A DNA stretch of 41,913 nt from Nymphaea colorata (GCF_008831285.2 NW_022204593.1:1-41913), one strand, 5' to 3'. Shown: positions 1 to 12,607, counted from the first letter of the stretch. Notes: generated by a model from the sequence alone, not told the origin. Made by a program: numbers and translations.

Positions 1-82
1 CCCAACCCCAACCCAACCCAACCCCAACCCCAACCCCAACCCCAACCCCAACCCCCAACCCCAACCCCAACCCCAACCCCAA
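1..82. repeat. Left telomere, C4A2 repeats
   Basis: The window begins directly with tandem CCCCAA units, with some CCCAA and one CCCCCAA variant, and the repeat ends at base 82 before AT-rich unique sequence. CCCCAA on the 5' end of the plus strand is the C-rich strand of a GGGGTT telomere, as known in Tetrahymena and relatives. With the matching G-rich repeat at the other end it shows that the window is a whole macronuclear chromosome. Confidence 0.97.
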
Positions 83-270
83 TGTTTTTTCAAACAAATA
101 TACAGTTTATTGATTCAGTAAAAAATATCTATTGGCTAATTTGTTGCCTTTTTGATAACCAATATCGTGATTTCTTGATATTCTCTTTCCAGATCTTGTT
201 TGAATTCGTTTGGATGTAAATGATAAAGCAAACTCATTATTTTATAATCGAAATTGAGCCAGAAAAAAAC
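83..270. other. Left subtelomeric spacer
   Basis: About 190 bases of AT-rich sequence lie between the telomere and the first start codon. I see no open frame, repeat or RNA-like structure here. It presumably holds the promoter of the first gene, but no specific element can be named. Confidence 0.5.
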
Positions 271-1313
271 ATGAAGACGCATTTGCAAGAAACTGAATAA
301 GACACCAGCCTATAGCTTCGAAGAAAATCTCATGGCCGACTTGATGACAATGTCTAATAGCGAACAATGCAAAAGGTAAGGTCATTTCCTCGCAAGCTGA
401 ATGAGCCGTCTTAAGTCTTGAAAAAATCATCCTCATGCGCTACATTGAACGAATGTTTCAATCAATCGCTAATAAGTCGGATTAGGGGAGTATCAAGACG
501 CAATAACTATGAATCGGAAATAAAAAAGATATGCGCGGATGTGCCGGTTTGTAGCTCTAAATTGACTAAGTCCAAGAACAATTTTTAAAATATCAGGGAG
601 CAAATCTACAAGGCTAAAAATTATATGAAGGAAGGTCCACAGAAACAAGAAAGTTAAGATTTATCGAAGGTAATATTTGAGCTCTAGGCTACCATAAAGA
701 AAGAACGGTCTCAAAACCAGCAACTTTCATCCCAAATATAACAGTATTAATGCTAAATTTTCATGTACAAGCAACAGATCGAGCAATTGAAAGAGTAACT
801 TGAAGAAAAACAACGATCCCTAGAAGAAAACAACAGCTACATAAAATAAAGATAGTAGTAGCTTTGCTCGGAGTATAGTAAGCTAATGACAGATCATTAA
901 AACTTAGAATCAAAATATAGTGAGCTATGCTATGAACTTGACGACAAAAACTAAATAATTGAGGAATTTCTTTCAAGAGAGCTTCAGAAAGATTCACAAT
1001 CAACTTAGTGGTTGAGGAACAGATCATCTCAGTCCCATCTTTGGATAAAATGGCCATACTAAAAGCAAATTCCGAAATTCTCTCACTAAAAAAACACATA
1101 ACCTCAATTTAGAAATCCTTTGAGCAAAATATTATTGAGCTGAAGCGTCAGAAAGACTACGAATTGGAGCAAATGCGTAAGAAGTTTGCTAAAAATTTGA
1201 ACCACTACAAATAGATCATCATAAAATGCACCTCCAAATCAAACGACTCCAAACTTAGAGAGTCCCTTTTGGAATCCACCTTCACATAGAATAGTTCTAA
1301 CTAATAGATTTGA
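271..1313 (+). CDS. Coiled-coil protein, unknown
   Basis: Reading from ATG 271 with TAA/TAG as Glu gives a long Glu-, Lys- and Gln-rich protein ending at TGA 1311-1313. A 21-nt intron (376-396, GTAAG...CAAG) avoids an early TGA. The composition, with many E/K/Q and spaced hydrophobics, predicts coiled coil, and no domain is recognisable. One -1 frame change is needed between about 960 and 1018, and no GT-AG intron there would repair it. It could be a centrosomal or cortical structural protein, since POC5 lies next to it, but that is only context. Confidence 0.6.
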
Positions 1314-1457
1314 TATAGACTCTTTCCTAAAACGAAATGATCTAATTTTAGCTTATTTCTCCATACCATTCGCACAACTTAGCGGTTATAATCCTGCCAA
1401 TCGTCGATAGGTTGATATCTGGTAACATTCATTTCGTTATAATTTATTTGAATTCAA

Positions 1458-2810
1458 ATGGACATGCGTAAGTTGATCGATGAGACGGACTTTGATAACT
1501 TGAATGAGTTATCAAAGCGATGGAAAAAATAGCCAATCCCAAGCTCCTTATCTGACTCGCAGTTTTCCAGTGCCGCCATTGGAGAAAAGCCGATTGCTAT
1601 AGAGAAGACTTCGAACATCGAAAAAAATCCACAACTTAAAGAAAATATCTCACAGCAATCTAACACCTAACGGTTCGCAAGCTAGAGTAACTTCTACGAG
1701 CCAAAAAAGAAGAGAGAGGTGCTGCCTCAGATAATCGATGAGGATACTTAACACTTTCGAAACAGACTATAGCATCTGTTGAACACTTTCAAGACTGATG
1801 CAGTTAGTGAGTTTATGTCAATGAAGAAAAGCATGCTGGACTACCAAAAGGACACCATTAAGAATGACACTCAAAAATACCTAACCATGTATGAGTAAAA
1901 GCACCAAGAGCTGCTCCAGGCTAAGGACAAGCTGATCAGCTTGACAAGTTAGGTCGAGAGAAAGACTATGCAAATCTAGCTGATGTCCAACCATATCAGC
2001 AAGCTTAACGAAAGAGTAAGAATGGTCAAATATTTGTCAAGACCTTTTGCTCTCCTCTACGAAAATAAACTCAATGAACAGATGTTGAAATTCAAAATGA
2101 ACCAGGCTGCTAAGCACGATGAAAGAAGACTCAAGATTAAATCCGTCAACGGATGGAGAAATATTTACAGAGAAGCAAGAAGGTAGAAGGAAGATGAAAT
2201 AAATCAGAACAAAGTTGAAATATAGGTGAATTAGATAGTAGGCAGGTATCAGAAATAAATGGAAATGCTTCGGTAAAAGCTAGCGTAAGCCACAAGAAAG
2301 AATGATTAATATGAGAACAGCAAGAGCCTCATCCAATAAAACCTGAAAAAAGCTTTCCTCCGAGGAATAAGCAGCATGAATATGTAGGCGATGGGAATAT
2401 TCGGTGGGTTTGAACCCTAATAGCGCAAAGTTGAGCACGAACAGCCTGTGAATATGAGTTACGTATAGCCAAACCAGCTCGCATACAGCAGAAATGCACC
2501 AAGCAATCTCAACCAAACTACTGCTAATATTGCCCAATCCAACAACAGCTTCATCCTATCCAAGCCTAAAGTTTAATCTAAGGATCACAAATGGAGAGAA
2601 GCTCCTATATTGGGCATGTAGGAAAAGCAGGAAGTGGAATAGCCACGTCTTCAAATCATCCGACCGACCACAGAGGCAAAGGTGATAAGAGTAGCTGACG
2701 GCAGATCCAACGTCGACTCTACAGTTACAAAAGACACAGGCAAGAAGATATCGAGCACATCGATTCCCTCAAGTTCTAAGATCGAGGCCGGAGGCAAGAA
2801 GAAAATTTGA
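1458..2810 (+). CDS. POC5: POC5-like centriolar protein
   Basis: A single intron-less frame of 451 codons. The C-terminal half carries KAFLRGISSMNMEAMGIFGG (about residues 295-315), close to the family signature AFMRGVCALNLEAMxxF of POC5, where the Glu in NMEAM is a TAG codon. Upstream are helical segments containing WRNIY-type motifs that resemble the centrin-binding repeats of POC5. POC5 is a conserved centrin-binding protein of the centriole and basal body lumen needed for centriole maturation. No frame problems are seen, which contrasts with several neighbours. Identification rests on the short signature plus overall architecture. Confidence 0.75.
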
Positions 2811-2895
2811 ATTTGATTAGCATTTAAAAAGTTGATAAATGGTTTCCTATCTTAAATCCTGTTTATAGGCGCCCTTGGATTGAGTTATATTAATT

Positions 2896-4240
2896 ATGAA
2901 TACGAATTAAGTTGAAGAGGAGACTAAGTTCAAGCAATCTCTCACAGAATTCTTGAACGCCAACGGACTCATCAAGAATAGTGAATTCGATTTCGATTAC
3001 AGTCCCTTTAGGATATACCAACTGGTCTGCCGCCGAGGAGGATTCCAAGTAACTTACACATAATGCAGGCCGTCACCAATCGCAAAGAGTGGCCACAGAT
3101 TAGTAGTGAAGTCGGCACTAAGGACCACCCTAAAATCAAAGCATTCTATTTGAAGTTTTTACTTCCCTTGAGAAGAGAAATTACTTCGGAACTGAGATCG
3201 ACGATTAATTTCCCAACATGATCCTGGGCGCCCCACGAAAGATTAACAAAACTGATGCATCTCCGCAAAAGCCCAAAAACGAATAGTACACAAACCTCCA
3301 GAATGAGATTTCGAGGACTTTGTAATAATAATAGCAAACAAAGAAACTATTCTACTTGAAAAAGACCAAATTGAATATCAGCAAGGCCTAGACCAAGAAG
3401 ATTATTTTGGGCCTTGACTCCTACATGCCGCGAAGAGATGTTATCTATTCGTTGAACATGCTCATCCTCTACAGCGTCAACAACCACCACCCTTTCCTCT
3501 TTTAAAATCACTAAAAAATCTTCACCGCTCTTTCCAACTATATTCACAACATCTACCCTCCCAAGAATGGCCAGGACCTCTAAGACCTTCGGACCATCAC
3601 CCTCATACTCAGAAATCTCACAATGAACCCCATCAACCTGAAATTCATGCTCGGAACATCAGTCTTTCAACTATTGGTGAGCATGTTTAACACTGGCTTC
3701 GATAACGAGTGCTCCAAGAACATCGTGGATATCATGAACGGACTGGTGAAGGTGGGATGGGACTGCAACCAGATCCTCAGGGAAATCAACTCCGCCATCC
3801 TCGATGACCGGTTGGAAGACGTTGAAGGATCGGTCGAGCTCCTGAGAGGCCTCATCGACGAAAGGGATGAGACTCTCGCCCCAGCTGTCACCCAAAATGT
3901 GAAGGCCTTATTGCGTGTCCTCATGTCGAATGAAATCTCAATCGAAATCAAAGAGCAAATCTTCTAAATCTTGGCATTCGTAACAGATATCAGCTCTTCA
4001 TCTCGGGAGGAGCTACTCAAAAACGATACTCTTCTGTATATCATCATCGGGATTCTCCAGCACATGAAAAACCAAGAAAAACTGATCCAATTTGTGGCAC
4101 TAACACTCAGCAACATGTCTTCAGCATCCACTGCCAAGAACTACCTGAAAAAATTCGAGTCTGAGTTGATGATGATTGGCTTTTCGGACGATTCTTTGGC
4201 GGGCATTATTTCAAACATTCTCACTGAGCTTTCCCATTGA
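2896..4240 (+). CDS. ARID-domain protein, SWI/SNF-like
   Basis: The N-terminal about 95 residues form an ARID DNA-binding domain: FKQSLTEFLNANG, then PFRIYQLVCRRGGFQAVTN, KEWPQIS and YLKFLLP. A 20-nt intron (3049-3068) interrupts the GGFQ/AVTN junction. The C-terminal about 300 residues are helical, of armadillo type, with LRNLTMNP and ALTLSNMS segments. ARID plus a helical repeat tail is the plan of ARID1/ARID2 subunits of SWI/SNF remodelling complexes. At 3168-3170 the frame must slip by -1 to turn LLPL into LLPFEKRNYFG, the consensus after this helix; a missing T is the likely cause. With that base the gene is 442 codons. Confidence 0.75.
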
Positions 4241-4280
4241 TGGATATATAGCATATTTCTTTGATATATTATATAGTTTA

Positions 4281-4669
4281 ATGTGTGAGGACTTCAAAGT
4301 AGTTGCCTTCGATCTCAACACCAACATGGACGTGAAGCTCCACGAACAGGATGAACTAGAACTCCTTGCCAAGAAGAAGATCATCAGCAAAGACATCCTT
4401 GAATATAACAAAAAGGTAATCCTTTCCCGATGCAGCTCAACAATTACTTATCACAATTCAAGCACAAGGAGAGTTAGTAAGAAGGCTTCAAATCGAAATG
4501 CAAGAAGTTCAAGAAGGAACTGGAGAAGATCGGCCAGCTCAACAAGATAGACCGAATCGCCATCATGAACAACCACTTCGCCAACGAGGCAGAGCTGCTC
4601 TTGAAGGTGCCCAACTGCGAGAACATTACCCCCAAATAGCGAAAGATCATATTGTAGGGCCAGCTTTGA
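4281..4669 (+). CDS. Possible RNA polymerase III subunit RPC9-like
   Basis: Two exons separated by a 20-nt intron (4416-4435) give a clean 123-codon frame. The protein is small, helical and charged. The segment FKKELEKIGQLNKIDRIAIM followed by NNHFANEAELLLKV resembles the HRDC-like core of RPC9/CRCP and Rpb4 (LTKAEKLQLLNHRP...EIQLMVEE), which forms the polymerase stalk with RPC8/RPB7. Length also fits RPC9 (about 120-150 residues). The match is by eye to a short weakly conserved family, so this is tentative; an unrelated helical protein is possible. Confidence 0.45.
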
Positions 4670-4688
4670 TATTGATCGTGTATAGACA

Positions 4689-5438
4689 TCATTAAGCAAA
4701 TAACTTGCACTCTTATTAATCAGTCTTCCACCCATGCAGCAAGGTAAATTTCAATTTCAATTCCTTCAAAGCGTCTTTTTATTTTCGCTTCTTTAACCGA
4801 TCCATCTTGTGATAGTACCTCTTCGTCTTTTCTTTTGCCTTGAAGCATTTCTTTTATTCAGGTTAGGGGACTATGATACTATGGTCGAGAGTTTTTACGA
4901 TGCTTTTGATGCTGATAAACTCCTTGAATATTTTGGGGTTAATTAATGAGGAACTTTAATGCTCGATTATTTTATCCTATGTCTTTATTCTTAGGTTATT
5001 TCTATTTCTGTTTCGCTTGCTTGACAACTACTGAAGCCTTGACTCACTTCCATCTTACCTTGATTATCTTTCATCGAGACTTGCAAATCTGCATTTTTTG
5101 ATCTTTTCCAGGCTTGAGTTTTATTAATTTGGATTGGGCTTAATAATTCTTTTTCTTTCTGCCAGTCTCAGCTAGTTTTAGCTTTTCGGGGACTTTTTCC
5201 TCTAGGAGTAAAATCTTCTGCAATGATGGTCACCCTCGTATTGTTTTTTTCGTCTTAAAGCAAATGAAACTTGTGAATATTTATCATCGTAGATGTTATA
5301 CAAAGAGGCAGTTTTATTCCTCTTCATCTGCTCCATGATCTAATGGCGAATCTCCAACGTTTTTTCTAATTTTTCTTCGTTGATTTTTGCCTAATTAACT
5401 TTGGGAAAGAGTAAAATTCTATCGCTGTGGCAGTTCAT
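4689..5438 (-). CDS. Hypothetical basic, charged protein
   Basis: A clean 250-codon frame on the minus strand from ATG 5438 to TGA 4689-4691, with no intron needed. The product is very rich in Lys, Arg, Glu and Asn, with a C-terminal helix of KMDRLKKRKEKDALKELKL type. I recognise no domain. Absence of any TGA over 750 bases and the dense in-frame UAR codons support it as a gene. It is divergently placed to the FHA-PP2C gene (111 bp between the starts). Probably a ciliate-specific structural or nuclear protein. Confidence 0.6.
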
Positions 5439-5548
5439 TAAAGTATTAATGACAATAAAATTAAGGAGCTGTGAGGAGCGTAAATAAATAGGATGGTATT
5501 GGGCTTTGAGTTTAAACTCGTAGTTATAACTTGAAAAGAGATTAAAAA

Positions 5549-7445
5549 ATGAAACAAACGCTCGTCAAAAATAATCCCACCAAGCAATCAAACAAAAGTT
5601 CCTCTTTATCGAAATCCCCACCCCAAAAATCAATATCATCCAAAAAGGAAGCCCCGAGCAAAAGCCTATCCAAACCAGCCAAGTACAAGATCGATGCCAT
5701 CACCAAGGACAACTTCGAAGTGTCTTCAACCAAACTCAACATCACTGAAATTGTGTAGCTTCCCCTCAAATATGTGCTGAGGTGCATCGAAGGACTCTAC
5801 AAAAATAGATACATCTTCATCACCACCCACCCAGAGGGGGAGATATTCGGCTCCGGCGATGTAAAGTTGTACGGCTTGACTCTTCAAATAGAGGGAGTGG
5901 GTCTCGCCCCCAAGCACGCTCAGCTCAAATACGACGGATTCAAAAGTTTTAACGTCATCGACTTCGGAAGCGAAAGCGGTACCTGGATGAACATCCCCCA
6001 GTAGGGGGTGGAAATCAAGGATGGAGAGCACTACTCGATCGGTCCCTACCTGGTGAGCTTTAATTTCGCAGAGCCAATCAACGAGATAGAGGAAATCTGC
6101 ATGGTCTACCACATAACCAATCTCAGTGACGTGCTGGAGTACAACGGCATCCACACCCTGTCGCAGCTGTACGCAGCCAACTATAACAATTTCGATGGAT
6201 ACCCCTTCGAGAAAAAGGAAATTTAAAAATTGAAGAGGATCTGCGATGAAACAAAAATTGGTATGAATAGGGTCGAAAATATCGGAGACTCAACATCAAT
6301 TACTTGAATGAACCTCTCAAAGATTTTTCGCTTGAAATTGGATGGTAAACCTTCCATGTGAGTAGTGACCCTGATTTCTTGTTCCACGGTAAGAACATAA
6401 TCGGAGAAATATCGAAGGGCAAGATAATCCCCCTTTAAAAAGTATTCTCCAGAATCCCTTAAGGAAAGTTCACGCCTCTCTCCTTGCACAGCCAGATTAA
6501 GCTCGGCAACCTTTCCTTTGAGATGACCCGCTTCAATACAGGCGTTGGCGAAGACATCGGCTTTAGGCCAATCATGGAGGATGGCCTCCTGATTGAGGAA
6601 GACGTGGGAGGAAGTGAGTGGAAATTGATCAGTCTGTTCGCAGTATTCGACGGACACGGAGGTCCTGAGTGCATGAGGTACCTTAAGTAAAACCTGCTTC
6701 CAAAAATAAAGGAATGGACAAGCTTGCTGGACGAAGCTGGAGACTTGAATGAAATGGTCAAGGTGCTCATGAATAAAACATTCTTGAACTTGATTATGAG
6801 TTCTGCAAAAAATACCCATAGCTTTCCCAGACCTGCGGATGCACGTGCATAGTCATGCTGGTTATCTAAAGCAAGGTCTATACTTTCCATGTCGGGGACT
6901 GCAAAAGCTATCTCTTCCGCAATTAAGTCCTTTACAAGATGAATATCGACCACTTGCCGGTACCTGTAGACTTATTCAGAGCAGAGGAGATTAAAGGAAT
7001 AGAATTGAAGGAGCCGGAGGATTTGTGCAGTATGATAGGCTCATGGGAAAGTGCACCCTATCAAGATGTTTTGGCCAGTTTTAATACAAGGTAGCTCATA
7101 AATCACTTAGAATATTGAGGATTACTAAAACCTGCTCAAAGGAAAGCTGAAGTCATACTTGAGCTGCATTCCCGATATGGTATGCTTCGACATCAAGGTC
7201 GACACTGACGATTTTATCATCCTAAGTACTGATGGTATTTTCTAATCGATGGATATCTTTCAAGTGGTAGCTCATTTGGTATATAGACCGACTTCATAAA
7301 GTAAAGGTACGAGAAATTGGAGCTGTAAGAAAACCCAAATAAGATTATCAGCGGAATAATATAGAACTGCAAGATCGTATCTCCGCAATCGGACAACATG
7401 GCAGTCATCCTCATCATTATCAGGAAGGGCGAGCTTAGGGCATGA
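5549..7445 (+). CDS. FHA-PP2C protein phosphatase
   Basis: After about 70 Ser/Lys-rich residues there is an FHA phosphothreonine-binding domain (IFGSGDVKLYG, KHAQLKYDG, DFGSESGTWMN, residues about 80-170). A PP2C/PPM serine/threonine phosphatase domain follows (RPIMEDG, LFAVFDGHGG, CTCIVMLV, FHVGDCKSYL, RIEGAGGFV, LSTDGIFE, SDNMAVILI). Metal-binding aspartates of RxxMED, DGHGG, TDG and DN are present. Introns: 6345-6365, 6960-6979, 7091-7110, 7279-7301. Two -1 slips are needed, at the A5 run 6253-6257 (linking FHA to PP2C) and at 6790-6792; with these the gene is 605 codons. The order resembles plant KAPP. Two adjacent genes are a possible alternative, but no ATG opens the PP2C frame. Confidence 0.8.
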
Positions 7446-7506
7446 TGGTTTTTTACTTTTAATAAAGATCCTATTATCAAGCATTGTCTGACATAATTAA
7501 AATTAA

Positions 7507-8808
7507 ATGAGTCTTTTCGGCCGATTCTACCGGGTGTTCACGTTCGGCGAGTCCCACTCCCACGGTAAGACTGCCCTAAGGTAGCCACTGGGTGCGTGAT
7601 TGAGGGATTTCCAAGTAACTTCAGCCTCAATCTTTAGCTCATCCAGAAGGAACTCAACCGCAGGAGGCCTGGCCAGTCCAAGATATCCACGCCCAGGAAG
7701 GAGGAGGATTTGCTTTAGTGCGTTTCTGGCATGGAGAATGGGCTCACCTTGGGAAGTCCTCTGTGCTTCATGGTCAAAAATTTGAACATAAAAAAGACTG
7801 ACTATGACTCCTTCAGCAACGTCCCCAGGCCAGGACATGCCGATTTTACCTATTTGAAGAAGTATGGGCTGAAGGCTTCTTCAGGCGGGGGCAGGTCTTC
7901 TGCCCGGTAGACTATTGGAAGGGTGATTGCCGGAAGCGTGGCCAAACAATACCTGCAGAAATTGAATATCGGGTTTGCGGCGTGGGTGCACAGTGTGGGC
8001 TAACACTCGATTCCCTAGCAAAACAATCAAGAGTTCAGTATTAACTTGGTTATCTTAGTTCGGCGAAAAATAGGCAATGAGGATATTGATAGGCTTTGCG
8101 AAATCTACTAGGAAAATCATAAATACTACTATGAAAGAGATGAGAGGGGATATTAGTTTGATAGTAGTGTAATATACCACAATTAATTAGACCAAAATAG
8201 AAGCCTAGCAAAGAGTCATCAAAGAAAAGAATGGTTTATAGCTGATTCCAAACATCCGATGCCCACACCAGCCAACAGCCATCAACATTTACCACGCGAT
8301 CAACAACATCAAAACTAGAATGATTCACTGGGAGGAGTAGTGCAAGGGTGCATTTACAACCTACCCCAAGGCCTCGGAGAGCCAGTATTTGATAAAGTAC
8401 CTCCTTGCTAACAAGATCCAATCAGTAATGGCACATGCCATGTTGTCCATCCCAGCAACCAAGGGCTTCTAGTTCGGTTCCGGTTTCGCAGGGACTAAGA
8501 TGCGAGGCTCACAGCACAACGACCTATTCAATACCGACCTGCGGCTGAGGACCAACAACTCTGGTGGAAGTTTGGGCGGAATATCGACAGGCTAGACCTT
8601 TTAGTTCAAAGTGGCATTCAAGCCAGTCTCCACGATCTCCAAGCCCCAGCTCACCAGCAACCTCGAGGGCTAGCTGGTTGAGCTGCAGGGCAAGGGCAGG
8701 CATGATCCGTGCGTGCTGCCGAGGGCGCCTCCGATCGTGGACAACATGGCAGCCATGGTCACAATGGATTTACTAATGAGCGAAAAGGGCAGATTGAAAA
8801 ATAAATGA
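7507..8808 (+). CDS. Chorismate synthase
   Basis: Converts 5-enolpyruvylshikimate-3-phosphate to chorismate, the last step of the shikimate pathway, using reduced FMN. Visible motifs: [16 protein letters not shown] at the N-terminus, [82 protein letters not shown] and GGISTGE. TAG encodes the invariant Glu in RETIGR (7908-7910), KGFE (8470-8472) and STGE. Introns: 7565-7584, 8169-8190 and 8397-8415 (19 nt, with GCTAAC before the AG). One -1 slip at 8319 joins KTR to NDSLGGVV; the total is then 414 codons. Confidence 0.95.
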
Positions 8809-8841
8809 CCCACACTGATTTAGGCGGCATTATAATTTTTT

Positions 8842-11800
8842 ATGTTCGACTATTTTGTATTCCCCGTCAATTTCAACGATATCGAGCAGGACTCCCTCGC
8901 CCTCAACAGGCACAGAGTAACACTTGCATCATTCAGGTCTTTCTCGTCGATGTTGCAGCGCCCGATAAATAAATTCTCAAAAAACTCAAAGCCATCGACT
9001 CTCAATTCAATCAAAATTATGAATCAATCACTGATTCAGAGAGCTTTGACTTTCTCTACAGCTTAATCAAGTACATCCAAGTATATGCAGAGCATTCGGC
9101 GACAATATCGAAACAAAGAGCATTAAGGTGCTGTAAGAACTTTCATCGACCATCCAATACCTCACCTAGCACATACTGAAACACCTGGAAGACTTGAATG
9201 AGGAGTCGAATATCCCCAAACTGAGATTGGCATTCAAGATGACGATTTTCCTTTGCTTGTATTTCATCTCGGCTACTACTCTCAAAAAGCAAAAAGCAGC
9301 CAAGGAGACATTATTGCAGAAACCATCAACAAAGAAAAAGGAAAGAAAAAAGTTAGAAATGACGCCTTCTAGCTTTCTAGACTTATACTTGAGAACCAAA
9401 AGAGATGCATCATGCTAATCAAGTAAACTTTGAAGCTGGACTTTGCTACTCTTTGGTAAAAGAAGTAAATCGACACTGAGTTCTTCAAGAAGTACATTGA
9501 CGTATGCATCAAGATCCTCGAGAGCAATCTGGTGAAGGATGAGGAGATCAACAACTGCATCTTCTAGATACTGGAAACCATCCTAAAGTCAAACTATTGC
9601 TAGTCCCTGCAGACCACCTTCCAAACAGTCCTCGCCAATTTGGTATACGAGGGTGATGTGATTGACAACCTGGTCCATTTCTTTGCTAAAGCTGAAGGGC
9701 CTGAACTCCAAAAGCTCTGCACGCAGGCCTTGACATTGGTGGTCATCTACCTCGTCAATAAGCAGAATCTCAACTCATAGTCACAGTCCATCAAAAACAC
9801 CAAGGAATTCTTGAGCAAACTGAGTGAAAAAATACCGAAGATATTCTATACCAACTTGAGCTGCTTCATCATCTTGTTCAGACACGAGTCCTACTACCTC
9901 AGAAATGCATCGCTGATATCATGCTCAACATCCTCAAGTATGTTATGAACGGAGAATAAGGCTAGGAGCTTTACAGGTAGTCAAAGGAGAAGTTTATCAG
10001 CACTCTCCTCCAGAGGATATACGACAAGAGCTCTTTTTGCAGGTGCCACATCCTGGAATATTGGGTCAACTGGCTTCAGAAAAACTTGTCCCTCGGAAAT
10101 ATCTCATCCTTTTCATGAAGGCAGGCATCGATAGGGTCAAAGATCAATCCATCAACACAAGGAGACGTGCACTTCAGTTGATCAATGTCGTCGTTGATGA
10201 GATTTGCACGAAAGAGATGACCCTGCTTTCTGATATTGAAAGATAAATAGAGATTGCAGAATTGGAGCTGAAGACACTCAAGGAAGAGAGAACAGGCTGA
10301 AGGTAGAGATCGACCAGGCTGACGATGAGGAAAGGTTGGAGGAGTTAGTCACTGAGGTAAAGCTAATCAAGAAGAGAATTAAAGCAACTGAATAGAAAGA
10401 GCTGACTCTTTTTGAAGAAAAAGAAATCAACAATCTCATCAACAAAGTGATCGACAGCGTGAGGATGCTACTGGGCTCTAAAACTGAAACCGATGTCCTG
10501 GAAACCATCAAGCTCTTCATCAAACTTTACAAGCTGAACTTCTAAAGAGCAAAGAGTCACTGCCAGACATCCGCATTCTTATCTTCTCCAAGGAAAAGAG
10601 GATCAAAGACGAAGTCCTCACCAACTTCATCTATTTGCACTTGAACAGCAAGTCAGAAGATGTCGCCAAGGAGCTAGTTAGCCTCTTCACCAAGGCCACC
10701 CCTCAAGACATCTCCGCTCTCGAAGAAATACTCGAAACAATCATCCAAGAATCACTAAACAAAGGAATAGTCATCGTCAAGCCCCAGGCCTTTGCCCACA
10801 TGTGGAACCAATTTATTGCCTACGAAAGGAACCAGACCAACATCAGCTAAAAAAGAGCCATCATGACCATCCTAAGGATGCTTTTTCTAAGGACCAGAAC
10901 CTGATTAAGTCCGAAAACCTAGAGTCCTTTTTGAACATCCTAAAGGTATATGTTCAATCAAACGAGCCAGATTTTCATATCGTCAAGTAGATCTCCAAAA
11001 TTATCTGCTTGGATGACCCCAACATCAACCAAATGGCCAAGAACTTTTTGATTGCCCAAATTTACATCTTGGTCAATACTCAGGGAACTTCCAACAATTA
11101 ATGGTTCTCAGCATGTGAAAATATACTCACCTGCATCTTCAAGATCTGCTAGAGTCCTGAAAAATTAAGCTAGCTCTTGATCAAAAAGCTCCACTAGAAA
11201 CTCTAAAGGGACAAATCAGTAAAATCCCTATGCCATTTCATTTTCACCCTCTCGCATAACTGCTTGAAATGTCTTATCTATCTGGACAGCATCGAGAATA
11301 AGATCAAGGGCATCAAGCAAAAGCAGTTCATGGAGGATTCGAACAACAACGAAGAGGAGCTGGATAAGGTGATGGGTGGAGCAGAAGCTGAGCTCTAAAG
11401 AAAAATCGAAGAAATCCAGCTCTTAAGCGAGAAGATCATCGAAGACCCTTTCATCAACAGGTGGATCACTGTCATCGAAAAAATAGTGCTCAACTTCAAG
11501 TATGGAAGCGAACTATAGATCACCTGCGTCCTGGCCTACTGCAAGTTCATGTGCCTGAGTCCTCACTTCTGCGAGCAAAAGTTCCCTCACATCATCAAGC
11601 TGCTCAACAACAACAACGCCAACTCGATAGTAAAGAACAATATCATCATCGCCATGGGTGACCTTCTCCACAGGTTCCCCAACATTATCGAGCCCTACAA
11701 CAAATACCTCTATCAAAACCTGCACGAGAAGGATTCCAAAGTGAGGAAGACCACTCTCACAGTCATAACTCATCTTTCCCTCAACGATATGATCAAGGTC

Positions 11801-12607
11801 AAGAGCGACATGTGGATGTTGCCCTACTATTCCAAGATAAAGACCCAGAAATCGAGAGTTTGGTCAAGCAATTTTTCCATGAAATGAATAAAAAAGATCC
11901 AAAGATACTGTTCAACCTGATTCCAGACGCCCTATCTCGTTTTCAAATGTGGAGAAGATTGGAAACTAAAGCACTTTTAAGATTTTCTTGGAAAATATAC
12001 TCCCACTCCTTTAGAAAGACAAATACTCCGAAAGCTTAGTGGTGAAGCTTTGTGAAAGGTTATCGAACTCCCTAAACATGCTCTAAATCGTCAATACATC
12101 TTATTGCCTTTCCGAACTGAACATCAACGAAAAAGGCCTGAGGAGGATCATCGAAAATTTTGAAAGCTTCAGAAAGACCCTAGAGAACCAGTAAGTGTGG
12201 CTTCATTTAAGAACATGATCACAAAGGTAACAATCGATTTATTTAGCTGAAGAAGAACCAAAAGAACGATTTGAAATCGTTGATATAGGAGCTCGAAGAG
12301 AAGGTCAGCCATTCTGGCGAGGAGATCTTCAACGCTGATGAAATAAGAAACGCAATCAAGAAAAACTGAACAAAAAACAGCCCAAAAAGAGAGCACCAAA
12401 CCAGCCTGCTCCTGCAGGAAACCCCAGAAAAAACAAAAAGAAGAGGGGAATGTCTGAAGAAGAGGACGAGGAGGACTACGATATGGAAATCGAGCAAAAC
12501 CAAACAGCTAGGGCTCGTCCTCAAAGGGCAGGAAGAAGGATGCGAGTCATCGAGGAAGCGAATAGGCAGAGTACGACGGTGAGGACGACGAAGATTACGC
12601 AAATTGA
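8842..12607 (+). CDS. NCAPD2: Condensin complex subunit 1 (CAP-D2)
   Basis: A long HEAT-repeat protein. The C-terminal block matches the condensin-1 core closely: LAYCKFMCLSPHFCEQKFPH, NIIIAMGDLLHRFPN, YLYQNLHEKDSKVRKTTLTV, THLSLNDMIKVK, then FNLIPDALSRF and LVVKLCERLSNS. Upstream, ESYYLRNA and RRRALQLI fit the N-terminal domain, and the tail is basic then acidic (GEDDEDYAN). CAP-D2 organises mitotic chromosomes with SMC2/SMC4. Introns: 8917-8936 and 12227-12246. To follow the family the frame must slip by -1 about twelve times, near 9090, 9287, 9908, 10111, 10291, 10552, 10889, 11813, 11941, 12193, 12365 and 12561. The gene is conserved between slips, so it is not an ordinary pseudogene. Confidence 0.9.

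Noticed and set aside
7908-7910. UAR as glutamine (usual ciliate code) or tyrosine
   Set aside because: Diagnostic positions in chorismate synthase, NDR kinase and PARG are invariant Glu.
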